A stretch of DNA of 45,664 nt from Oscillospiraceae bacterium (GCA_017622995.1 JAGAQA010000020.1:1-45664); one strand, 5' to 3'. Positions 9,901 through 17,344 are shown, numbered from the stretch's first letter. Made by a program: numbers and translations. Notes: generated from the letters alone by a model not told the origin.

Positions 9901-10703
9901 GGATCAACCTGGCCGGTACGGATCTGGGCAGCTACTCCCTGACCCCCGGTACGCCCGCCGACAACACTGGCAGCAATACCAACAACAATACGAACAACAA
10001 CACCGCTGCCACCCCGGTTTCCGGCGTGATCTGCAACACCGAAACCGTGAACGTCCGCACCGCTGCCGGTGTGGGGAATCCCCTGGCCACCACCCTGCAG
10101 AAGGGCACCCCCGTGACGGTGACCGAGCAGACCACCGTGGACGGCGCCCTGTGGGGCCACATTCAGCAGGGCTGGGTTGCGCTGCAATATGTGGATCTCA
10201 GCGCCAAGAGTAACGGCACCACTTCCAACGTCACCGGCGGCAGCATGGCCGGCAACTCCATCCTGACCTCCGTTCCCTCCGGCGCCATCGCGGTTGGCTT
10301 TGTCAACACCGACAGCCTGAAGGTTCGTGCGGGCACCGGCTTCGGCTACGCGGTTCAGGCCACCCTGCCCAAGTACACCAATGTGGTTGTCTATGAGCAG
10401 GTGCTCACCGACGGCGTGCTGTGGGTCCGCTGCGATCAGGGCTGGATGGTTGGTACTTACCTGACCTACACCGGTCTCAGCGTCACCGGTTCCGGCACCG
10501 CCGGCACCGTGGCCCGCTGCTTCTACACTGCCCGCGTCCGGTCTCAGCCCGGCGTCAACAGCCCCCTGGTTGGCTATGTGATGGTCAACTCCCGGCTGGA
10601 AGTTTACGAGCAGCAGTCCTACAGCGGCGAGATGTGGGGCCGCACCAGCATCGGCTGGATCAACATGAACTATGTGCTGACCGGCGATGTCCCCGTTGCT
10701 TAA
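6930..10703 (+). CDS. Large secreted protein of SH3b-like repeats with Cys-rich N-terminus
   Basis: A 1257-residue exported protein. A signal peptide (1-26, ending VSMA) is followed by a region (about 51-226) with eleven cysteines in C-x2-C and C-x4/5-C pairs, such as CSREGC twice and CTAC, which could bind zinc or form disulfides. From about residue 335 there are roughly ten SH3b-like repeats; the clearest start near 531, 613, 1035, 1126 and 1197. A Thr/Asn-rich linker (NTNNNTNNN) precedes the last three. No catalytic domain or wall anchor is seen, so it is probably a wall-binding surface protein. It lies 54 bases after the lysozyme-SH3b gene without a terminator between, so they are likely cotranscribed; ribosome site TTGGAGG at 6914-6920. 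Confidence 0.85.
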   Translation: MKRSFVRIMSGLLVIAMLMALPVVSMATPVGTDNTISVTTDGVTTSVKLRCNHTHATVGDVASTLKLVKEKAATCTEPAYKEYKCDFYDDCGYTVREYTGTMLGHDYSKRETYVASGEGSGDYYLACSREGCTAKYLATAYDGVHFHMHDGSDSVATGAEVESVTTAGCAGQVYGYTKVTCSREGCTYVQYKNFVAPPAHTYGAWEWEKRPTENSYGVASHKCTACNAVEKVKTFALTVTQKEGRVKTDGIFAYDAAYGGNKVLYLAKGVSFYVANEITEGRYHATTLNAVVDGTAYTKTGDFYIDAKDVDVFRQDITNTYKTGNPNVQKYVEIKTDVQMDVYSGKDTTSAPIQTLRSGNNPIYVYRMDMGTANPGNEFAWGRISRTENKWIQLSGNDDKYLYKLDAFGFGEPAARLEDVQLGTKLDSGTVTAKTLTVYNSPSTDSAYVGTVDKDDVIDFYYRIVDGKQVSPFEVKGDTAWGYIETRDGRNSSLKKLSTSGYVNLAQIKLKSTPNPAPKPAAPASSGGVIATGSVTSAIPLNVRKDPEVSILNKIGSLPTGTKLEFYEFRNGNTWGRIKYNGQDGWVCMTYVQITSGNTTAIGAGNSQAKLNGTVANCSVGVNVRDTKDARGKLLGTIPVNSRVAVTKLENGWGFVDGRGWVYMQYVRLDPGAEEAIKNPPKDTGKKDESTNGAIKTYTNVKALGEAIADEGTGVYKNAVKNEDEKLLILVKGNTFVITDRTIVNDVIWYKTTIGSVTGWVKGARTPGTGPSDKVKLAALSGTVSAGTLNVYSGPSLDSKVVDTLIQNAPVTIQEDQQTTDGVYVWGKLKNYEGWVQMNNLTLNVPASNVITGTSVGTKDITGVTNAADVPVYSVANGDKSKVILRLVKNRKLSISAWYMHGNTLRGKFTDGDVTGWIDMAYLDQDALTAKVVVDVVNFYTDSSDAPGTLVSNLNLRQNATTTVIKRTLKDGVIWGKVSARDSAGLPTYYWINLAGTDLGSYSLTPGTPADNTGSNTNNNTNNNTAATPVSGVICNTETVNVRTAAGVGNPLATTLQKGTPVTVTEQTTVDGALWGHIQQGWVALQYVDLSAKSNGTTSNVTGGSMAGNSILTSVPSGAIAVGFVNTDSLKVRAGTGFGYAVQATLPKYTNVVVYEQVLTDGVLWVRCDQGWMVGTYLTYTGLSVTGSGTAGTVARCFYTARVRSQPGVNSPLVGYVMVNSRLEVYEQQSYSGEMWGRTSIGWINMNYVLTGDVPVA

Positions 10704-10731
10704 TTTGCCAATCCATTCCAATCCATTTATA

Positions 10732-10766
10732 GCCGGCGCGCCTTCGGGTGCGCCGGCACCCTTTTT
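10732..10766 (+). terminator. Terminator after the SH3b gene pair
   Basis: GCCGGCGC-GCC, loop TTCG, GG-TGCGCCGGC, then ACCCTTTTT. A strong intrinsic terminator 28 bases after the stop. Confidence 0.9.
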
Positions 10767-10795
10767 GCCCGGCGGGGGCGCCCTATTAACACAGT

Positions 10796-10913
10796 AGGGG
10801 ACGGGTTGCCCGTCCCCTACGTTTTCGGTTCAACAAGGTTAGGGGACGGGTTGCCCGTCCCCTACGTTTTCGGTTCAACAGGGTTAGGGGACGGGGAACC
10901 CGTCCCCTACGTT
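10796..10913. repeat. 45-bp tandem repeat, 2.6 copies
   Basis: Units start at 10796, 10841 and 10886. Each opens with AGGGGACGGG then CCCGTCCCCTACG, a 10-bp hairpin, followed by TTTTCGGTTCAACA. The third unit is cut short and has GAA in place of TTG in its loop. No coding content. Confidence 0.85.
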
Positions 10914-10917
10914 GCCT

Positions 10918-10998
10918 TGCCATGGTCGCTTCGGGGCGGCGCCCTCTCAGTCGCGGCTTGCGCCGCGCCAGCTCTCCCAGAGGGAGAGCCAAGGACAA
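10918..10998. repeat. Interspersed GC-rich repeat, copy 2
   Basis: An opposite-orientation relative of the block at 3043-3122: CGGCGCCCTCTCAG, then a GGCTTGCGCC hairpin, then AGCTCTCCCAGAGGGAGAGCC and AAGG. Together with the 45-bp repeats and the terminator it fills the gap before thyA; no gene is seen there. Confidence 0.7.
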
Positions 10999-11040
10999 TT
11001 AATTTTTCCGGCCCACTGGATTCCCGGGGGATTCTATGCT

Positions 11041-11096
11041 AGAATAACAAAAAGCGCAGTGCGTTCCCGCCGGGACGCGGAAACAAGGGAGGAAAC
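11041..11096 (+). promoter_or_regulatory. Possible thyA promoter and leader
   Basis: TAGAAT at 11040-11045 is a plausible -10; no convincing -35 is seen at the right distance. A short stem (GCG-TCCCG with CGGGA-CGC, 11061-11078) and ribosome site AGGGAGGAAA at 11086-11095 follow. Confidence 0.45.
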
Positions 11097-11099
11097 ATC

Positions 11100-11930
11100 A
11101 TGAGCAGAGCTGACGAGCTGTACAAAGCCACCTGCCGGGACATTCTGGAAAACGGCTTTTCCGATGAAAATCTGGAGGTCCGCCCCCACTGGGCAGACGG
11201 GACCCCGGCCCACACCATCAAAAAATTCGGTGTGGTGAACCGGTACAATCTGGCGGAGGAGTTCCCCATTATGACCCTGCGGCGCACCTACTGGAAGAGC
11301 GCCGTGGATGAGCTGCTGTGGATCTGGCAGAAGAAGTCCAACCGGATCGCGGACCTGGGCAGCCATGTGTGGGACGAGTGGGCAGGCCCCGACGGCACCA
11401 TCGGCAAGGCCTACGGCTACCAGCTGGGGATCAAGCACCAATACAAAGAGGGAATGTTCGACCAGGTGGACCGGGTGCTGTTTGACCTGAAGCACAACCC
11501 CGCCTCCCGCCGGATTCTCACCAACATCTATAATTTTGAGGATCTGCACGAGATGAACCTGTACCCCTGCGCCTATTCCATGACCTTTAATGTCACCGGC
11601 GACACCCTCAACGCCATTCTCAACCAGCGCTCCCAGGATATGCTCACCGCCAACAACTGGAATGTGGTGCAGTACGCGGTGCTGACCCACATGATGGCCC
11701 AGGTCAGCGGCCTGAAGGTGGGGGAGCTGGTCCATGTGATTGCGGACTGCCACATCTATGACCGGCACATCCCGGCGGTGAAGGCCATGCTGGAAAAAGA
11801 CGGATTCGATGCGCCGAAATTCTACATGGACGAGAGCATCACGGATTTCTATGCCTTTACCAAGGACTCCTTCCGGATGGAGGGCTATCAGTACCATCCC
11901 TTCCCCTTTGAGATCCCCATGGCCATCTGA
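11100..11930 (+). CDS. thyA: Thymidylate synthase ThyA
   Basis: A 276-residue cytosolic enzyme converting dUMP to dTMP with methylene-tetrahydrofolate as methyl donor and reductant. The nucleophile is Cys157 in NLYPCAYS. QRSQD (176-180) gives the phosphate-binding Arg region, and VIADCHIYDRH carries the conserved His-x-Tyr. The residue after the active Cys is Ala rather than the usual His, and the segment after QRS-D reads MLTANNWNV rather than the common FLG-PFN form. This indicates a divergent ThyA subgroup rather than a defect. folA follows by 9 bases, as expected because ThyA turns tetrahydrofolate into dihydrofolate. Confidence 0.95.
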   Translation: MSRADELYKATCRDILENGFSDENLEVRPHWADGTPAHTIKKFGVVNRYNLAEEFPIMTLRRTYWKSAVDELLWIWQKKSNRIADLGSHVWDEWAGPDGTIGKAYGYQLGIKHQYKEGMFDQVDRVLFDLKHNPASRRILTNIYNFEDLHEMNLYPCAYSMTFNVTGDTLNAILNQRSQDMLTANNWNVVQYAVLTHMMAQVSGLKVGELVHVIADCHIYDRHIPAVKAMLEKDGFDAPKFYMDESITDFYAFTKDSFRMEGYQYHPFPFEIPMAI

Positions 11931-11939
11931 GGTGACGGC

Positions 11940-12428
11940 ATGGAACTGATTGTTGCGGTTTATGAGGATTGGGGCATCGGGAAGGACGGCACCCAGCCCA
12001 TCGCCCTGAAGGCGGACCGGAAATTCTTCCGGCAGACCACAAAGGGCGCCATGGTGATTGCCGGACGGCGGACGGTGGAGGATTTCCCGGGGCAGCAGCC
12101 TCTCCCCGGAAGGGAAAACGTGCTCCTGACCCGGAAGGGAGTAGCCTATCCCGGCTTTTCCCTCTGCGGCAGTGTGGAAGAGGTGCTCCAAAAGGCGGAA
12201 AAGGCCCCCCGGACCATGGTCATCGGCGGGGGGAGCGTCTACCGGCAGCTGCTGCCTTACTGCGATATAGCCTATGTTACCAAGCTGCACACCCGGGTCC
12301 CCTGTGATACCTGGTTTCCCAATCTGGACCAGGACCCGGACTGGGTGCTGGAGGAACTGCTTGGCTCCGGAGAGGAAGCGGGCATCGGCTACGAATTCTG
12401 CCGGTATGTCCGGAAGAGGGCTGAATAA
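11940..12428 (+). CDS. folA: Dihydrofolate reductase
   Basis: A 162-residue enzyme that regenerates tetrahydrofolate from dihydrofolate with NADPH, serving the adjacent thymidylate synthase. Family marks: VAVYEDWGIGKDG at the N-terminus (the W-GIG loop), MVIAGRRTVEDFP (cofactor-binding G-R-T), LLTRKG, and VIGGGSVYRQLLPYCD (the GG motif of the cofactor site). The residue at the usual substrate carboxylate position lies in LKADRKFF. The start is coupled to thyA: GAGGTGACGGC overlaps the thyA stop and serves as ribosome site. It is followed directly by a terminator. Confidence 0.93.
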   Translation: MELIVAVYEDWGIGKDGTQPIALKADRKFFRQTTKGAMVIAGRRTVEDFPGQQPLPGRENVLLTRKGVAYPGFSLCGSVEEVLQKAEKAPRTMVIGGGSVYRQLLPYCDIAYVTKLHTRVPCDTWFPNLDQDPDWVLEELLGSGEEAGIGYEFCRYVRKRAE

Positions 12429-12465
12429 AAATGTCCCTGAACGGTCCATCGTTCAGGGACATTTT
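12428..12465 (+). terminator. Terminator after thyA-folA
   Basis: A 16-bp stem (12428-12443 with 12450-12465) starting at the folA stop, A-run on the left and TTTT on the right. It could work in both directions for the convergent gene at 12517. Confidence 0.9.
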
Positions 12466-12516
12466 ATGGGCGGTTTGTTTTTCCGGATGGGATGAATCGA
12501 ATTGCCAATTGTCCCC

Positions 12517-13077
12517 TCAGACCGCCGCGGGGCGGCAGGCGAGCATTCCGGCGACACAGCAGCTGACGGAAAAGGCGTATCTGGCGTCCCGGAAAATATC
12601 CGGGGTCCGGGAAAGATAAGCCCTGTGGTTCTGGCTGATGGTATCCATCACGCTGGGGCCGGGGCGCTTTTCCATTGTGGACCGGTTCCGCAGAAAGGTG
12701 AGGAAATACTCCTGAAGCGCGTCTTCATACTTTTTGTGCTCCCGCAGATCTGTGGGAAAGCTCTGATTGTGGGCGTATGTAAACGCGTCCATGGTATAGT
12801 GGATCAGCTTCCCGGCGGTGTAATAGTCCAATATGGACCAGTGCCGCTTGCTTTCCAGACGGCGAGAGATCCGAAGCATAAACCGCTTGGCGTTTTCGTA
12901 GTTGTGGCCCCGAAGCCATTGGGCCCGGATGGAGCCCTTCAGATAGGTGGCGGGGTTGCGGTCGGGTTCAATGCAGCCCAGCAAAAAGGCGGTACGGCAG
13001 GGCCTGTCAATCTGGGGGAAATAGGTATCGGCCAGATAGGCGCCCAGCCGGCAGTGACTTTTTCCGCGCATGTTCAT
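12517..13077 (-). CDS. Zinc-dependent phospholipase C-like protein
   Basis: A 186-residue protein resembling the Zn-dependent phospholipase C / S1-P1 nuclease fold (Zn_dep_PLPC family). The pattern of likely metal ligands includes HCRLGAYLAD (about residue 6), LGCIEPDRNP, RGHNYENA and KLIHYTMDAFTYAHN (the last with H-x3-D-x5-H spacing typical of the family). No signal peptide is seen, unlike the secreted clostridial toxins, so it is a short cytosolic or membrane-associated homologue with unknown substrate. The start at 13077 follows AGAGAAGG; a second in-frame ATG is two codons later. TATAAT of its promoter is at 13110-13115 on the minus strand. Confidence 0.7.
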   Translation of the reverse strand: MNMRGKSHCRLGAYLADTYFPQIDRPCRTAFLLGCIEPDRNPATYLKGSIRAQWLRGHNYENAKRFMLRISRRLESKRHWSILDYYTAGKLIHYTMDAFTYAHNQSFPTDLREHKKYEDALQEYFLTFLRNRSTMEKRPGPSVMDTISQNHRAYLSRTPDIFRDARYAFSVSCCVAGMLACRPAAV

Positions 13078-13262
13078 ACACCTTCTCTTTCCTTGTATCC
13101 GGCTACACATTATAGCAGATCTTTTCCGGAATGTGTGAACGGCAGAAAAAATCTACGGTTCAGACAAAATATTTTGGGGCTACTCCCTTCTTTTGCGGTA
13201 TTTCGACAGAAACAGAGGGCTATAATACCGGTAAACATAAAAAAGAGGGGAGAAAGATCCTT

Positions 13263-13355
13263 ATGAAAGAGTTCCTGTATGAAATTGCCACATTTTTCCT
13301 GGCCGCCGTTCAGGCCTTTTGGCTGGTATGGGTAACGGGGGCTTTTGTGCGCTGA
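13263..13355 (+). CDS. Putative 30-residue membrane microprotein
   Basis: A 30-codon ORF with a strong ribosome site (GAGGGGAGAAAG at 13244-13255) and TATAAT at 13221-13226. The product begins MKEFLYEIATFF and is one hydrophobic helix rich in Phe, Trp and Ala with Arg as the last residue, as in single-span membrane microproteins. No family is recognised. Support is the promoter-like and ribosome sites plus composition only. It sits alone between the PLC-like gene and murC. Confidence 0.45.
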   Translation: MKEFLYEIATFFLAAVQAFWLVWVTGAFVR

Positions 13356-13411
13356 AAAAGCCGGATTTCTTCGTCGAAAGCACCAAAGAACGGCTCAAAT
13401 CAAATTTGTGG

Positions 13412-13440
13412 TTGTAAATATCCCGTGAACGATGTATAAT
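13412..13440 (+). promoter_or_regulatory. murC operon promoter
   Basis: TTGTAA (13412-13417), 17-base spacer, TATAAT (13435-13440). The murC start is 44 bases further on, with GGGGGATAG at 13471-13479 as ribosome site. Confidence 0.8.
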
Positions 13441-13483
13441 GAATCAAGTGAGCAAATTTTTTCTTCGTTCGGGGGATAGATAC

Positions 13484-14845
13484 ATGAACAAAAATAAGGA
13501 TATTTCCGCCTTCCTGAACCGAGGCAGCCATGTACATCTGGTGGGCATCGGCGGCGTTTCCATGCGCCCCCTGGGCCTTGTGCTGAAGGGCATGGGAATG
13601 ACCGTTTCCGGTTCGGATATGAGCGCCTCTGTATCTACAGACGAATTGATCGCCCACGGCATCCATGTGGACATCGGCCACAGCGCCGGGAATATCGCGG
13701 GGGCAGACTGCCTGATCCGCACCGCCGCCGCCCACAACGACAATCCGGAAATCGCCGCGGCCCGGGCCGCGGGCATTCCCGTGTTTGAGCGGGCCCAGGC
13801 CTGGGGCCAGATCATGAAGTCCTATAAAAACGCCATCTGCATTTCCGGCACCCACGGCAAGACCACCACAACCTCCATGATGACCCATATTCTCATGGAG
13901 GCCGGAAAGGATCCCACGGTGATGATCGGCGGCTACCTGCCCCTGCTCCATGCGGGCCATCGGGTGGGCAAGGGCGACACCATTGTGCTGGAGAGCTGCG
14001 AATACTGCGATTCGTTCCTGAATTTCTTCCCCACCCTGGCCGTTGTGCTGAACGTGGAGGCGGATCATCTGGATTACTTCAAGGATCTGGCGGATATTCA
14101 GAAATCCTTCCATAAATTTGCCGGTATGGCCACCGACGGCGTCATCGCCAACGGAGACGATTCCCATACCGTGGAGGCGCTGGAGGGCATCCCCTATACC
14201 TCCTTCGGCCTGGGAGAAGGCAATCAGGTTACCGCTGCCAACATCAGTCCCGATTGGCGGCATTTTGATGTTTTGTGCGGCGGGGAATTCTACTGCCATC
14301 TGGATCTGGGCGTGTTGGGCAAGCACAATGCCATGAACGCCCTGGCTGTGGCCGCCACCTCCTGGGTGATGGGAATTCCCGGCACCTGTGTTGCCAGGGG
14401 CGTTCACGCCTTCCACGGCGCCGGCCGCCGGATGGAATATAAGGGAGACTACCATGGGGCAAAGGTCTACGACGACTATGCCCACCATCCCGATGAGGTC
14501 CGGGCAACCCTGGAGGCCATCCGGGGCATGGGCGACAACCGGCTGGTGCTGGCCTTCCAGCCCCACACCTATACCCGCACCAAGCTGCTGCTGGAGGATT
14601 TCGTCCGGGAGCTGGGGAAGGCGGATGTGCTGGTTCTGGCGGAGATCTATGCCGCCCGGGAGAGCAATACCGTCGGCATTTCCTCCGCGGATCTGGCCCG
14701 CCGGATTCCCGGCGCCATCTACTGTGAGACGCTGCAGGAGGTGACCGCCACCCTCCGGGAGACGGTCCGGCCGGGGGACATTGTGGTCACCATGGGCGCG
14801 GGAGATATTTTCCGGGCGGGAGAAGCGCTTTTGGCGAAAGAATAA
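13484..14845 (+). CDS. murC: UDP-N-acetylmuramate--L-alanine ligase MurC
   Basis: A 453-residue cytosolic Mur ligase that adds L-alanine to UDP-MurNAc using ATP, the first step of the peptide stem of peptidoglycan. The N-terminal UDP-binding domain has VGIGGVSMRPLG (20-31). The ATP loop is SGTHGKTTTTS (121-131). The central domain holds NVEADHLDYF, and the C-terminal domain has AHHPDEVRATL. Length matches the family. It heads the murC-ddl-DUF1934 run; the ddl start is 19 bases after its stop. Confidence 0.96.
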   Translation: MNKNKDISAFLNRGSHVHLVGIGGVSMRPLGLVLKGMGMTVSGSDMSASVSTDELIAHGIHVDIGHSAGNIAGADCLIRTAAAHNDNPEIAAARAAGIPVFERAQAWGQIMKSYKNAICISGTHGKTTTTSMMTHILMEAGKDPTVMIGGYLPLLHAGHRVGKGDTIVLESCEYCDSFLNFFPTLAVVLNVEADHLDYFKDLADIQKSFHKFAGMATDGVIANGDDSHTVEALEGIPYTSFGLGEGNQVTAANISPDWRHFDVLCGGEFYCHLDLGVLGKHNAMNALAVAATSWVMGIPGTCVARGVHAFHGAGRRMEYKGDYHGAKVYDDYAHHPDEVRATLEAIRGMGDNRLVLAFQPHTYTRTKLLLEDFVRELGKADVLVLAEIYAARESNTVGISSADLARRIPGAIYCETLQEVTATLRETVRPGDIVVTMGAGDIFRAGEALLAKE

Positions 14846-14864
14846 GGGAAAACGAGGCGAAATC

Positions 14865-15932
14865 ATGGAAAAACTGAGTGTTTGCATTCTGTTCGGCGGC
14901 GTCAGTCCGGAGCATGAGGTCTCCCTGCGCAGCGCCGAATCCGTGCTGAACAACATTGATAAAAATAAGTACAACATCTTCCCCGTGGGCATTACCAAGG
15001 GGGGCGAGTGGATCCTCTACGGCGGCAGGGAGTATGCCGATCTGCCCAGCGGAAAATGGCAGCAGCATCCGGACAACTGCAGGGTTGCCCTTTCTCCCGT
15101 TCGGGGCCAGGGGCTTCTGCGCTTTGAGGGGGACTGCGTGGTGCAGGAGCGGATTGATGTGGTGTACCCGGTGCTCCACGGCGAAAACGGAGAGGACGGG
15201 TCCGTCCAGGGCCTGATGCAGCTGGCGGGCATCCCCTGCGTGGGCCCCCATGTGGCAGCCTCCGCCGTGGCCATGGACAAAACCCTGACCAAGCTGGTTG
15301 CGGACCACGCCGGTGTGACCCAGGCGGACTGGCAGCTGGTCCGCTCCGGGGATATGGGCAGCCGCATGGAAAAAACCCTGGACAGTCTGGAAGCCCGCTT
15401 CCGGTATCCGGTGTTTGTCAAGCCTGCCGGTACCGGTTCCTCCGTGGGCGTGTCCAAGGCCTGTGACCGGGAGGACCTGAGATCCGCGCTGCTGGCAGCG
15501 GGGAAGTATGATGACAAGGTGCTGGTGGAGGAGTTCATCCGGGGCCGGGAGGTGGAAGTGGCGGTTATGGGCAACGACAGCCCGGTGGCCTCCGTCTGCG
15601 GGGAAATTGACTCCGGCGCGGAATTCTATGATTACGACGCCAAGTACATCACCGATACCTCCGTTGCCTACATTCCCGCCCGGATCCCCGAGGATGTGGC
15701 GGAAACCGTGCGGGATACGGCGGTGAAGATCTACAAAGCAATCGGCTGCCAGGGCCTGAGCCGGGTGGACTTTTTTGTGACCTGGCAGGAAAACAAGGTG
15801 GTCTTCAACGAGATCAATACCCTGCCCGGCTTTACCTCCATCTCCATGTACCCCAAGCTGTTTGGGGCCAGCGGCATCCCCTATCCCCAGCTCATCGACC
15901 AGCTGATTGCCCTGGCACTGGAGGCAACGTGA
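14865..15932 (+). CDS. ddl: D-alanine--D-alanine ligase
   Basis: A 355-residue ATP-grasp enzyme making D-Ala-D-Ala, the end of the peptidoglycan peptide and the target of vancomycin. Marks: FGGVSPEHEVS (10-20, N-terminal signature with the D-Ala-binding Glu), HGENGEDGSVQG (105-116), PVFVKPAGTGSSVGVSKA (ATP-grasp strand), and FNEINTLPGFTSISMYP near the C-terminus. The omega-loop reads FYDYDAKY, with Tyr as in D-Ala-D-Ala ligases and not the His of Van-type D-lactate ligases, so vancomycin-sensitive wall ends are expected. ATG at 14865 is preceded by AACGAGG. Confidence 0.95.
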   Translation: MEKLSVCILFGGVSPEHEVSLRSAESVLNNIDKNKYNIFPVGITKGGEWILYGGREYADLPSGKWQQHPDNCRVALSPVRGQGLLRFEGDCVVQERIDVVYPVLHGENGEDGSVQGLMQLAGIPCVGPHVAASAVAMDKTLTKLVADHAGVTQADWQLVRSGDMGSRMEKTLDSLEARFRYPVFVKPAGTGSSVGVSKACDREDLRSALLAAGKYDDKVLVEEFIRGREVEVAVMGNDSPVASVCGEIDSGAEFYDYDAKYITDTSVAYIPARIPEDVAETVRDTAVKIYKAIGCQGLSRVDFFVTWQENKVVFNEINTLPGFTSISMYPKLFGASGIPYPQLIDQLIALALEAT

Positions 15933-16354
15933 TGAAGACCCCTGTTGTACTCTCCATTACGGGCCGCCAGAAATATGCGGACCAGGAGCCGGAAACCATC
16001 GAACTGGTAACAGAGGGCGTTATGTCCTTTGAAAACGGGGGCTGGGACATTTCCTATGAGGAAAGCGCCCTCACCGGTCTGGAGGGCGTGACCACCACCT
16101 TCCGGGTGGAGCCCGGAAAGGTGACCCTGTCCCGGGTGGGAAAGCTCACCTCCCAGATGGTGTTCCAGGAGCGGGTGCCCCACGACTCTTTGTATCAGAT
16201 GGAGTTCGGGGCCCTGATGATCACGGTCAACGCCACCCGGGTGTTTTATGATCTTGTCCCCGACGGCGGCACCATCGATCTGGTTTACGAGATCAGCATT
16301 GAGAACACCGAGGCAGGTATCATCGATTACCATCTGGACATCCGCGCCAAATAA
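15932..16354 (+). CDS. DUF1934 (YwiB-like) protein
   Basis: A 140-residue protein of the DUF1934/YwiB family, expected to form a small beta-barrel of calycin type; function unknown. It is rich in beta-strand stretches (YADQEPETIELVTEG, TTFRVEPGKVTLSRVG) and ends with the family-like IENTEAGIIDYHLDIRAK. Its ATG overlaps the last base of the ddl stop (TGATG), so translation is coupled; a GTG one codon upstream is the alternative start. Being last in a wall-precursor operon suggests, but does not show, a link with wall synthesis. Confidence 0.85.
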   Translation: MKTPVVLSITGRQKYADQEPETIELVTEGVMSFENGGWDISYEESALTGLEGVTTTFRVEPGKVTLSRVGKLTSQMVFQERVPHDSLYQMEFGALMITVNATRVFYDLVPDGGTIDLVYEISIENTEAGIIDYHLDIRAK

Positions 16355-16356
16355 AA

Positions 16357-16386
16357 TGGCACCTGCCGGTCCGGCAGGTGCTTTTT
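16357..16386 (+). terminator. Terminator of the murC operon
   Basis: An 11-bp stem (16359-16369 with 16371-16381, strong GCACCTGCCGG core) followed by TTTTT. It separates the operon from the convergent gene ending at 16399. Confidence 0.9.
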
Positions 16387-16398
16387 GCTGTCAATGGT

Positions 16399-17226
16399 TT
16401 ATTTCCCGCAGCAGCCCTCCTGGGCGCACCGGGGCTGGGGCTTGCAGTCGCAGCCCTTGGGTGTGAACTGGGCGGCGGGGAAGGGGATGCGGCTGAACAG
16501 CTCGCAGGGGTCCTCCGCGCAGCCGGGGGAGTCGCAGCACTCCTTGGTGGGAATGCTGTAGTCCATCACGGGAACGATCAGCTGGGCATCCCGTTCCAGC
16601 CGGACAATGGAGAACTGCCCCAGGGTCACAAACAGCCGTCTCCGGTCCCCCTGCATGGACAGGTCTTCGTCAAAGGCTGCCCGGATCCAGTCCGGCAGCT
16701 GCACCGGGCAGCTGTCCCGGCCGCCGCAGTCGCAGGCCTCCCGCACCCGGCAGCTCAGCACCATGGGATCCAGGGCCTCCACCACGGCGGTGGGGCGGCT
16801 GGAACGGTTCCGGGCATCCGGCGTGCAGCGGTCGTCACTGCGGTAGATGTGGGCGCAGCTCTCCTCCCCGCACAGCACCACCCGCTTGGTAAAGACGGAA
16901 AGGCCGCACAGGGTGGCGGGCCGGTTGGCGCCGATGATGGTATCCGCCAGGATCCGGTAGTAGAAGGTGATGTCAATGCAGTAGTGGTTCCGGTCAAAGG
17001 CCACCGGCTGTACGTCTATGTAGGTGCTGATCAGCTCGGCGCAGCGGACCCGGGTTCCGGCAGAGCCCTCCAGAATCCGCTGGGACCCGGCGGTCAGGTA
17101 GACGGGCAGATCCTCAATACAGTCCTTATCCCGACAGGAATCGGTGATTTTCCGGGTGTGTACGGACATGGCCTGCCGCAGATCGCTGGGATTGCAGCGC
17201 AGGGTGTCCTGACATTGTTCAGCCAT
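16399..17226 (-). CDS. Conserved clostridial Cys-rich protein, function unknown
   Basis: A 275-residue protein with 23 cysteines. The N-terminal part (KITDSCRDKDCIEDLPVYL, then IDVQPVAFDRNHYCIDITFYY and RPATLCGLSVFTKRVVLCG) resembles a family I recall from spore-forming Clostridia, where it carries no assigned function. The C-terminal half has Cys clusters (ACDCGGRDSC, ECCDSPGCAEDPC, CDCKPQPRC and CC near the end), suggesting metal binding or disulfide cross-linking. No signal peptide. A spore coat or exosporium role would fit the composition but is only a guess. The start follows CAGGAGGGAATTCT, a strong ribosome site. Confidence 0.7.
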   Translation of the reverse strand: MAEQCQDTLRCNPSDLRQAMSVHTRKITDSCRDKDCIEDLPVYLTAGSQRILEGSAGTRVRCAELISTYIDVQPVAFDRNHYCIDITFYYRILADTIIGANRPATLCGLSVFTKRVVLCGEESCAHIYRSDDRCTPDARNRSSRPTAVVEALDPMVLSCRVREACDCGGRDSCPVQLPDWIRAAFDEDLSMQGDRRRLFVTLGQFSIVRLERDAQLIVPVMDYSIPTKECCDSPGCAEDPCELFSRIPFPAAQFTPKGCDCKPQPRCAQEGCCGK

Positions 17227-17304
17227 AGAATTCCCTCCTGAAAGAGTTTCTTACAGGACAGTGTATGCGCCGGGGGAGAAATGTGATATTCTCTGGCAGA
17301 AATC

Positions 17305-17336
17305 CGAAAAATCACCCCGGAAGGTTTCTTCCGGGG
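17305..17336 (-). terminator. Terminator after galM
   Basis: On the minus strand CCCCGGAA, loop, TTCCGGGG then TGATTTTT, 9 bases past the galM stop. Confidence 0.85.
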
Positions 17337-17344
17337 AGGAGGCA

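Noticed and set aside
6411-10721. Very long open frame on the minus strand opposite the SH3b proteins
   Set aside because: It is rich in Gly, Val, His and Ala with no recognisable domain or ribosome site, and is the complement of two clear secreted-protein genes.
12502-13266. Plus-strand open frame opposite the PLC-like gene
   Set aside because: No ribosome site or domain, while the minus-strand frame has family residues, a ribosome site and a promoter.
14865-15932. Van-type D-Ala-D-Lac ligase
   Set aside because: The omega-loop has the Tyr/Lys pattern of ordinary Ddl and lies in a murC operon with no other van genes.
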